Origin: Thomasclavelia spiroformis DSM 1552
GTDB taxonomy: Bacteria; Bacillota_I; Bacilli_A; Erysipelotrichales; Coprobacillaceae
Length of the DNA stretch: 64,000 nt
Assembly: GCF_025149465.1 (NCBI RefSeq)
Contig: NZ_CP102275.1
Span: 1,736,001-1,800,000, forward strand
Direction: 5' to 3'
Below the pieces are notes generated by a model. It was not told the origin of the DNA and ran no database searches. It worked only from the letters and a program-made list of their open reading frames with translations. Of this stretch, positions 57,436 to 64,000 are shown piece after piece (within the stretch, counting starts at the first letter, position 1; every line of letters starts with the position of its first letter). The position numbers were made by a program, and so were the translations under genes.

Positions 57436-60400
57436 TTAAATCATTCTATTCAAACGTTCACGACGTTTTTTAGCATCATTCAAACATTTATCCATTAATT
57501 CATCAGCATGTTCAGGATTAATTTTTGATAATTGTGCAAAACGATTTTCACTTAACAAGAAATCTTTAAATTTATCGAAATCCGGTTCTTTTGAATCAAT
57601 TTGTAATGGATTCTTTCCTTCATCTTCTAAACGTGGATCATATCTTAATAAATTAAAGTATCCACATGCTACTGCATCTTTTTGTTGTTTTTGATGATTT
57701 GCTAAACCACCTTTAATACCATGTTCCATACATGGAGAGTAAGCAATAATTAATGATGGTCCATTATATGCTTCTGCTTCTTTAAATGCTTTTATTGTTT
57801 GCATAGGATTAGCACCCATAGCCACTTGAGCTACATATACATGTCCATATGCCATAGCAATTTGAGCAAGATCTTTTTTAGCTACAGTTTTACCTCCAGC
57901 GGTAAATTTAGCTATTGAACCTGCTTGTGATGATTTAGAAGATTGTCCTCCAGTATTAGAATATACTTCAGTATCCAATACTAAGATATTAACATTTTGA
58001 TCACTAGCCAATACATGATCAACACCACCATAACCGATGTCGTATGCCCAACCATCGCCACCGATAATCCATTGTGATTTGCTTACCAAATCTCCTTCTT
58101 GGTCTAATAATTCTTTTATTCCTTCATTTTTAGAAGCAACAATTAACGGTAACATTTTATCAACAATTATTCTTTCTTGTTCACGATTTCCTTTGCTAGC
58201 AACATATTCATCTAATAATGATTGTAATTCTGGTTCACAATCGCTCTTATTAGCTTCAATTACACTTAATAAATGATTTGTTTTATAATTTTCAGCTAAT
58301 TTCATACCAAAACCATATTCCGCATTATCTTCAAATAATGAGTTAGCCCATGCTGGACCTTCTCCATTTTTATCAATATTGCATGGTGTCGATGGAGTAG
58401 AACCAGTATAAATAGAACTACATCCTGTTGCATTAGCAATCATCATATCTTTACCAAATAATTGAGATGCCAAACGATAGTATGGTGTTTCACCACATCC
58501 ACCACAAGCTCCAGACACTTCAAAATAAGGTCTCATAAATCCTACACCTTTAACTGTGGTTAGTGGATATTTATCAGTCTTATATTCAACATGTTGGTAC
58601 ATATGATCAGCTAATTTAGCGTGTTTTAACTCTTCCTTTACCGGTACCATTTCAAGAGCTTTTTCACCTTTTTTACCTGGACATTCAGTTACACATAAAC
58701 CACATCCAACACAGTTATCAGGTGACACTTGGATACGATAAACCAATCCATCAACATTTTTACCGATAGGTTTTAAAACATCATCGCTAATATCTTCTGG
58801 TAAATCAGCCATTTCTTCACCATCAATTAAGAATGCTCTAACTGTTGCATGTGGACAAACCATAACACAGTTGTTACATTGAATACAGTTTTCTTTAATC
58901 CAACGAGGTACTTCAGTAGCAATTGCACGTTTTTCTTTTATTGCCACTCCAGATTGCATTGAACCATCTAATTTATCCATGAATGCAGAAACCGGTAAAT
59001 CATATCCATCTAATTTATTAATAATTGATACGAAATTATCAAAATGATCATCACCAGTTCTTACACGACGACTAGTTACAGTTAAATCAGACCAACTTGG
59101 ATCCACCTTAACTTCAATAATAGCATCTTTACCTGCATCAATAGCTTTATAATTTAATTCAACAATGGCATCACCTTTTTTACCATAGGTTTTTTTAGCC
59201 ATTTCTTTCATATATTTAATTGCTTCATCAATTGGTAAGATTTGTGGATTCAAAGCAAAGAATGCTGATTGAAGAATTGTATTTGTTCTTCTACCCATAC
59301 CAATTTCATTAGCAATTTTATTTGCATTAATAATATAGAATTTAGCTTCTAAGTCTGCTAATTGTTTCTTTAGCTTGTTTGGTAAATATTCAACGATTTC
59401 ATCTTCATTAAATTCAGTATTTAATAAGAAAATACCTCCTTTTTTCAAGTTCTTTAACATATCATATTTTAAACAATAATTATCTAATGAACAAGAAATA
59501 AAATCAGCATTATTTACATAATAAGTTGCTCTAATTGGACTATGTCCAAATCTTAAATTAGAACGAGTAGCTCCCCCAGCTTTTTTACTATCATAAGCAA
59601 AATAAGCTTGTGAATATAAATCAGTATGATCTCCGATAATTTTGATTGATGATTTATTTGCTGAAACGGTACCATCTGAACCTAAACCATAGAATAAGCA
59701 TGCAGTATAATCAGCTTTTACGTTAAAATCTGGATCTTCTTTTAATGATAAATTAGTTACATCATCATTAATACCAATTGTAAATGAAGTAAATGGATCA
59801 TCTAATAATAAATGATCATAAACAGCTTTAATCTGACGAGGTGTAGTATCTTTAGATCCCATACCATAACGTCCACCTACGATAGTTTTAACATGATCTA
59901 CATCTTTTAATACACTGCAAACATCCAAATATAATGGTTCACCAGTTGCTCCCATTTCTTTTGTTCGATCTAATACAGCAACTTTTTCAACACTTTCAGG
60001 TAATACATCTAATAAATATTTTGATGAAAATGGGCGATATAAATGTACTTTAATTAATCCTACATGTTCACCTTGATTATTTAATTCATCAATAGTTTCT
60101 TTAATTGTTTCTGTAACAGATCCCATTGCGATAATTACTCTAGTTGCATTAGAATCACCATAATATGTAAATGGTGCATAATGTCTACCAGTAATTTCTG
60201 AAATCTTTTTCATATAATCAGCAACAATTTCAACTACCGCATCATAATGTTTATTTTGTGCTTCACGTCCTTGGAAGTAAATATCATCATTTTCTGCTCC
60301 ACCACGTTCTACTGGATTAGTATGTGGATTTAAAGCATGTTTTTTGTATTTTGCAAGTGCTTCACGATCCAAAAGACTTGCAAGTACATCATAATCCATT

Positions 60401-60954
60401 ACTTCAACTTTTTGAATTTCATGTGATGTTCTAAATCCATCAAAGAAATGCATTACAGGAACAGAACCTTTAATTGCAGTTAAATGTGCAATCCCTCCTA
60501 AATCCATTACTTCTTGAACAGAATGAGAACAAATCATCGGCATTCCTACTTGACGACATGCATAAATATCTTGATGATCTCCAAAAATATTTAATGATCT
60601 AGTTGCAAGTGCACGAGCAGATACATGGAAAACTCCCGGTAATAATTCACCTGCAATCTTGTATAAATTAGGAATCATCAATAATAATCCTTGAGATGCT
60701 GTAAAAGTCGTTGCCAAAGCACCACCTTGTAAAGCCCCATGGACAGCACCTGCAGCTCCGGCTTCTGATTGCATTTCAATCACTTTAACAGGTGAGCCAA
60801 AGATATTTTTCTTTCCTTGAGCAGCCCACGCTTCAGCATTTTCAGCCATTGGAGATGAAGGTGTAATTGGATAGATACTTGCTACTTCTGTAAATGCATA
60901 TGCCACATGAGCAGCAGCAGTATTACCATCCATTGATAAATACTTTTTAGCCAT
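57436..60954 (-). CDS. nifJ: Pyruvate:ferredoxin (flavodoxin) oxidoreductase
   Basis: 1,172-residue single-chain PFOR: oxidises pyruvate to acetyl-CoA and CO2, reducing ferredoxin, the central step of anaerobic sugar fermentation. N-terminal pyrimidine-binding domain (YPITPSSPMAENAEAWAAQG), CoA region, gamma domain, ferredoxin-like domain with two 4Fe-4S motifs (CIQCNNCVMVCPHA at about 690; CVGCGLCVTECP at about 750), and the TPP-binding domain with GCGETPYYRL, ATGCSSIYTGSTPSTPC and GGDGWAYDIGYGG. Oxygen-sensitive in known enzymes. AAAAGGAGG precedes the ATG. Monocistronic. Confidence 0.98.
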   Translation of the reverse strand: MAKKYLSMDGNTAAAHVAYAFTEVASIYPITPSSPMAENAEAWAAQGKKNIFGSPVKVIEMQSEAGAAGAVHGALQGGALATTFTASQGLLLMIPNLYKIAGELLPGVFHVSARALATRSLNIFGDHQDIYACRQVGMPMICSHSVQEVMDLGGIAHLTAIKGSVPVMHFFDGFRTSHEIQKVEVMDYDVLASLLDREALAKYKKHALNPHTNPVERGGAENDDIYFQGREAQNKHYDAVVEIVADYMKKISEITGRHYAPFTYYGDSNATRVIIAMGSVTETIKETIDELNNQGEHVGLIKVHLYRPFSSKYLLDVLPESVEKVAVLDRTKEMGATGEPLYLDVCSVLKDVDHVKTIVGGRYGMGSKDTTPRQIKAVYDHLLLDDPFTSFTIGINDDVTNLSLKEDPDFNVKADYTACLFYGLGSDGTVSANKSSIKIIGDHTDLYSQAYFAYDSKKAGGATRSNLRFGHSPIRATYYVNNADFISCSLDNYCLKYDMLKNLKKGGIFLLNTEFNEDEIVEYLPNKLKKQLADLEAKFYIINANKIANEIGMGRRTNTILQSAFFALNPQILPIDEAIKYMKEMAKKTYGKKGDAIVELNYKAIDAGKDAIIEVKVDPSWSDLTVTSRRVRTGDDHFDNFVSIINKLDGYDLPVSAFMDKLDGSMQSGVAIKEKRAIATEVPRWIKENCIQCNNCVMVCPHATVRAFLIDGEEMADLPEDISDDVLKPIGKNVDGLVYRIQVSPDNCVGCGLCVTECPGKKGEKALEMVPVKEELKHAKLADHMYQHVEYKTDKYPLTTVKGVGFMRPYFEVSGACGGCGETPYYRLASQLFGKDMMIANATGCSSIYTGSTPSTPCNIDKNGEGPAWANSLFEDNAEYGFGMKLAENYKTNHLLSVIEANKSDCEPELQSLLDEYVASKGNREQERIIVDKMLPLIVASKNEGIKELLDQEGDLVSKSQWIIGGDGWAYDIGYGGVDHVLASDQNVNILVLDTEVYSNTGGQSSKSSQAGSIAKFTAGGKTVAKKDLAQIAMAYGHVYVAQVAMGANPMQTIKAFKEAEAYNGPSLIIAYSPCMEHGIKGGLANHQKQQKDAVACGYFNLLRYDPRLEDEGKNPLQIDSKEPDFDKFKDFLLSENRFAQLSKINPEHADELMDKCLNDAKKRRERLNRMI

Positions 60955-60983
60955 TTTTATAAATCCTCCTTTTGCATAAATAC

Positions 60984-61013
60984 ATTATACTACGTCCCCT
61001 ATTTATTTGCCAG
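60984..61013 (-). promoter_or_regulatory. nifJ promoter
   Basis: CTGGCA, 18 bp, TATAAT on the minus strand, 30 bp before the start. Confidence 0.55.
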
Positions 61014-61082
61014 TTATAAATACTGAAAGACACTTACAAAACATATTCTTTATCATAAAATTCTTATAAAGATACTTTAAAC

Positions 61083-61120
61083 AAAAAAACTTATTGATCA
61101 ATTAAATTAACCAATAAGTT
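61083..61120 (-). terminator. Terminator of the galU operon
   Basis: AACTTATTG/CAATAAGTT outer stem with partial inner pairing, followed by TTTTTTTG on the minus strand. Confidence 0.8.
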
Positions 61121-61129
61121 CAATAATAT

Positions 61130-61597
61130 CTAATCTTTTAAAGTCATATAAGCAGCTACAGCTCCAAATAAAAAGATAATTGTCCCTAAAAGATCACCAA
61201 CAAATAAATTTTTAAAACATGTTATAAACACATTAATAAATAACTGACCATCAATTAAAGGCATCAGCATTATTAAATAAAGTGTCTGAGCAATTAATAC
61301 ACCTAATACATATGATATTACTGCAATTATTGCTAAATTATTCCCACTTTTATGTAAAACTTTTTTTATTGCCATTGCCTCTAAAACACCAACTAAAAAA
61401 GCAATATAAGAAAAATTAATACCTGTTTTATAAATTATTGTTTCCATAATAAAACCTAAAACAATTGAAACACCTGTTCCAACTAGAAGAGCTATCAAAT
61501 AATCTTTGACAAGTACTTTTTCAGCATTATTTTGATTAAAAAATGCTTTTGCTTCTTTTCTTTGCTTATATTCTTGATATTTTTCTTGAAAACTCAT
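61130..61597 (-). CDS. Hypothetical membrane protein downstream of galU
   Basis: 155 residues, not recognised. A charged N-terminal 30 residues (FQEKYQEYKQRKEAKAFF) precedes four hydrophobic segments (about 33-52, 60-75, 87-112 and 125-150). The start overlaps the galU stop (TAATG), so it is translated with galU. The layout with charged N-terminus and four helices resembles small envelope proteins, but no function can be assigned; the link to galU suggests sugar-nucleotide or polymer work. Confidence 0.65.
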   Translation of the reverse strand: MSFQEKYQEYKQRKEAKAFFNQNNAEKVLVKDYLIALLVGTGVSIVLGFIMETIIYKTGINFSYIAFLVGVLEAMAIKKVLHKSGNNLAIIAVISYVLGVLIAQTLYLIMLMPLIDGQLFINVFITCFKNLFVGDLLGTIIFLFGAVAAYMTLKD

Positions 61598-62496
61598 TAC
61601 TTATCTTCCTTTACAATTGACTCAATATATTCACGTACTTTTTCTTTTAAATCATCTCGATTTAACGAAAAATCAATCGTTGCTTTAATAAAACCAAATT
61701 TATCACCTACATCATAGCGAATTCCTTCAAAATCATATGCATAAACCGCTTGAATATCCATCAAACGTTTAATTGCATCAGTTAATTGAATTTCTCCGCC
61801 AGCTCCTTTTCCTTGAGTTTCCAATAACTCAAATACCTTTGGTGTTAACACATACCTTCCTAACACTGCCATATCACTCGGTGCTTTATCTACCTCAGGT
61901 TTTTCCACCATATCGCTTAATTTAACTAGTCTTCCATTACATTCAATAGAATGTGATTTAGATGGACTAACAATTCCATATTTGCATACATCTTGATGAG
62001 GAACTGTTTGCACACCTACCACTGATGCCTCTTTAGACATATAGGCATCAATTAATTGTTTTAATGCAGGTTTCCCTCCTTCATTTACAACAATATCATC
62101 TCCTAATAACACTGCAAATGGTTCATCACCAATAAATGATTTTGCACATAATACCGCATGACCTAATCCTTTTGGTTCTTTTTGGCGAATGTAGTAGATG
62201 TTTGCCATATTAGCAATATCTTGAATCATTTTAACTTGTTCCATTTTCCCAGATTCAGTTAAGCGAGCTTCTAATTCATAGTTTTTATCAAAATGATTTT
62301 CCATCGAGTGTTTATTACTGTTAGTAATAATCAAAATTTCTTCAATCCCACTATCTACTGCTTCTTGAATAATATATTGAATTGTCGGTGTATCGACAAT
62401 TGGTAACATCTCCTTTGCTAATGCTTTAGTTGCTGGTAAAAATCTCGTCCCTAATCCAGCAGCTGGAATAATCGCTTTTCTTACTTTTTGTTTCAT
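61597..62496 (-). CDS. galU: UTP-glucose-1-phosphate uridylyltransferase
   Basis: Makes UDP-glucose from UTP and glucose 1-phosphate. 299 residues with the nucleotidyltransferase N-terminus AAGLGTRFLPATKALAKEML, followed by GLGHAVLCAKSFIGDEPFAV and LLGDDIV. UDP-glucose is the likely donor for the GT4 glycolipid enzymes at 48-52 kb and for polymer decoration. AAGGAGA precedes the ATG. Overlaps a small membrane-protein gene. Confidence 0.96.
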   Translation of the reverse strand: MKQKVRKAIIPAAGLGTRFLPATKALAKEMLPIVDTPTIQYIIQEAVDSGIEEILIITNSNKHSMENHFDKNYELEARLTESGKMEQVKMIQDIANMANIYYIRQKEPKGLGHAVLCAKSFIGDEPFAVLLGDDIVVNEGGKPALKQLIDAYMSKEASVVGVQTVPHQDVCKYGIVSPSKSHSIECNGRLVKLSDMVEKPEVDKAPSDMAVLGRYVLTPKVFELLETQGKGAGGEIQLTDAIKRLMDIQAVYAYDFEGIRYDVGDKFGFIKATIDFSLNRDDLKEKVREYIESIVKEDK

Positions 62497-62520
62497 AATT
62501 TTTCTCCTTATATTCTATAT

Positions 62521-63165
62521 CTAATTGAAGGTATTATAATTACTATGTGCCCCATAACTTTTCCAAATATCTAGAGGCATAAATTTAATTATCAATAACA
62601 TAGCTATAAAACCACCAATCATTCCCGAAACATGGCCTACCAAAGATATCGAAGGAACTAGAAATGATATCAATAACATCAATATCACACTAGATGCTAT
62701 TTGTTTAAACACATATGCATATACACTTTTAAACTCCATCGCCAGTGCTAACAACGCTCCCATCAAACCAAATATTGCTCCAGATATACCACCCATAACA
62801 CTATTTGCCCCACTGCCATTAATCAAATATAAAGCACATGGAAATATGGTTGTAGCAAACATTGAAGCAATCATTACAATCGCATAACGTTTTTGTCCTA
62901 ATAAATATTCCATTACTGAACCAAAATTTAAAAGCGAATAACAATTACAAAAGATATGCATTAATCCAAAATGAATAAAATTAGCAGTTATCAAACGATA
63001 ATAATCTTTTAAATGGATTACTAATATCGGATTAAATCCGCCACTTTCAATTCCTTGATATACATTCATTTCAATTCCATATTTTAAAGTTGTATATATA
63101 TATACTATCATACATATACCAATTACTACACTAGTAATTGGATATTTTTTATAATCAAATTTCAT
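62521..63165 (-). CDS. Rhomboid-family intramembrane serine protease
   Basis: 214 residues, six membrane segments. Catalytic S128 in GGISGAIFG (GxSG) and H178 in LVGHVSGMIGG; FIHFGLMHIFCNCYSLLNFG includes the conserved loop and H/N residues of the active site. Cleaves membrane proteins within the bilayer; targets unknown. GGAGAAT lies before the ATG. It is 1 bp behind the DprA-like gene and 24 bp before galU, so all may be on one transcript. Confidence 0.93.
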   Translation of the reverse strand: MKFDYKKYPITSVVIGICMIVYIYTTLKYGIEMNVYQGIESGGFNPILVIHLKDYYRLITANFIHFGLMHIFCNCYSLLNFGSVMEYLLGQKRYAIVMIASMFATTIFPCALYLINGSGANSVMGGISGAIFGLMGALLALAMEFKSVYAYVFKQIASSVILMLLISFLVPSISLVGHVSGMIGGFIAMLLIIKFMPLDIWKSYGAHSNYNTFN

Positions 63166-63166
63166 T

Positions 63167-64000
63167 TTATTCTCCTAAAAACTCAAATATTGACATTTGA
63201 TCAATATTGATTTCTGTAACTTCCATATCATTTTTATTTTTATCATAAATTTTATCAAACGAATCATCAGATAAAATATCTTTAACATATATTGGTGTAA
63301 CACCCATATCCAATAAACGATCATTACCTAAATATAATCCTTCAACCGCTAAAGGAATTGTCCAATTATTATGTAAATTTTGTAAAGCTGTAAACCATGT
63401 TGCACCATTATTAATACTACTAGAAATAATTATTTGATATTTAGAAAGCGCACAAACATAACTATTACGATCAATTGCATTAGTAATATCAAAATAGCAA
63501 TAAGGATCCTCAGCACTTAACATTACCAAACATCCTGATTTTAAATATCTTTTAAAATCACTTTGTTTTGCTGCTAATCTTTCACAAACAAAATTAACAC
63601 ATGAACAACCACGTCTTAAAGCATAATGCAATGCTACTTCATCTATTCCTTTAGAATCATTAGAAATATAAGATAAATTATTATCAATAATTTTATCAAC
63701 TAATTTTCTAGTATACGTACGATCTTTTTTACTAACTTTTGTTAATCCTGCTAAAGATATTCCATCTTTTATATTTTCAATATTACCACAATAGAACAAA
63801 TAAAGCGGTGCTCTTTTTTTTAAATGCTTCACTAGTCTAATTGGATAATCTTCTTCATATTTAGTAGTAATATTAATTCCATTATTTTCTAGATTATTAA
63901 GCACACTTAAAAATAAATTAAGTGTACTTAATCTTTTAACCATTTTATAAGCAATGAATTCATTAATTTCTAAAATATCCTCTAATTCATTTCTTGTCAT
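63167..64000 (-). CDS. DprA-like (Smf/SLOG-fold) protein, divergent, possibly partial
   Basis: 277 residues to the window edge. The order of elements follows DprA: a helical N-terminus, YPIRLVKHLKKRAPLYLFYC, a Rossmann-like core with SNDSKGIDEVALHYALRRGC (compare SGLARGIDTxAHxxAL), IIISSSINNGATWFTALQNL, and a C-terminal tail without a clear winged helix. The core is short and key glycines and arginines of standard DprA are altered, so binding of single-stranded DNA or RecA is uncertain. An ATG lies exactly at 64000-63998, but the real start may be outside the window. Confidence 0.65.
   Translation of the reverse strand: MTRNELEDILEINEFIAYKMVKRLSTLNLFLSVLNNLENNGINITTKYEEDYPIRLVKHLKKRAPLYLFYCGNIENIKDGISLAGLTKVSKKDRTYTRKLVDKIIDNNLSYISNDSKGIDEVALHYALRRGCSCVNFVCERLAAKQSDFKRYLKSGCLVMLSAEDPYCYFDITNAIDRNSYVCALSKYQIIISSSINNGATWFTALQNLHNNWTIPLAVEGLYLGNDRLLDMGVTPIYVKDILSDDSFDKIYDKNKNDMEVTEINIDQMSIFEFLGE

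Overview
The window comes from a low-GC Gram-positive bacterium of the Bacillota, most likely an Erysipelotrichia/Coprobacillaceae-type anaerobe (Thomasclavelia/Coprobacillus-like). The lineage is inferred from gene content; no database search was possible. Support comes from the strongly AT-rich coding sequence with GC-rich rRNA, strong AAGGAGG ribosome-binding sites matching the 16S 3' end, pyruvate:ferredoxin oxidoreductase and rubrerythrin (anaerobic metabolism), a sufCDSUB operon, T-box and S-box riboswitches, teichoic-acid export genes, and spore-gene relatives (yunB, yutH-like, two yjcZ-like microORFs).

Layout. 1-0.9 kb: start of pncB and a small LysM protein. 0.9-7.6 kb: a six-gene operon (tagG-tagH-tagD-GT2/TagF fusion-two more glycerophosphotransferases) making and exporting a glycerol-phosphate polymer. 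7.7-9.8 kb: pyrF-pyrE, then rpsD with a structured leader. 10-13.6 kb: a DUF3783 protein, rubrerythrin, PadR regulator, a decayed gene, an AT-rich membrane protein and a UDG-like protein. 13.8-20.3 kb: leuS under a Leu T-box, and two tandem ATPase-FtsX fused ABC transporters. 20.3-25.7 kb: radical SAM protein, hpf, metK under a SAM-I riboswitch, NifU-like protein, S1-domain protein and pgi. 25.8-26.4 kb: six tRNAs (Val, Thr, Tyr, Gln, Lys, Gly).

26.4-36.3 kb is an accessory, decaying zone. It has intact GNAT, serine-hydrolase and YjbR-like genes, but the second GNAT, an SDR dehydrogenase, a LysR regulator and yunB all carry frameshifts or stops. In the middle an ISL3-like element is itself interrupted by an IS3/IS150-like element. 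dgkA and a yutH-like gene lie next to the broken yunB.

36.3-52.1 kb: a polysaccharide flippase, folate cyclo-ligase, sufCDSUB, a divergent AI-2E-type permease, two tiny YjcZ-like genes, two PrsA-like lipoproteins, a HIT protein, and an operon of two GT4 glycosyltransferases, a flippase-like membrane protein and yhaM. One of these glycosyltransferases is fused to a full-length RecX domain, the most unusual architecture in the window. 52.2-57.1 kb: a 16S-23S-5S rRNA operon on the minus strand without spacer tRNAs. 57.4-64 kb: nifJ, a small membrane protein, galU, a rhomboid protease and a divergent DprA-like protein at the right edge.

Functional themes: cell-envelope polymer and glycolipid synthesis (tag genes, galU, GT4 pair, dgkA, flippase, PrsA) and Fe-S/anaerobic metabolism (suf, NifU-like, nifJ, rubrerythrin), mixed with translation genes. 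No CRISPR array, prophage or recognisable defence island was seen.
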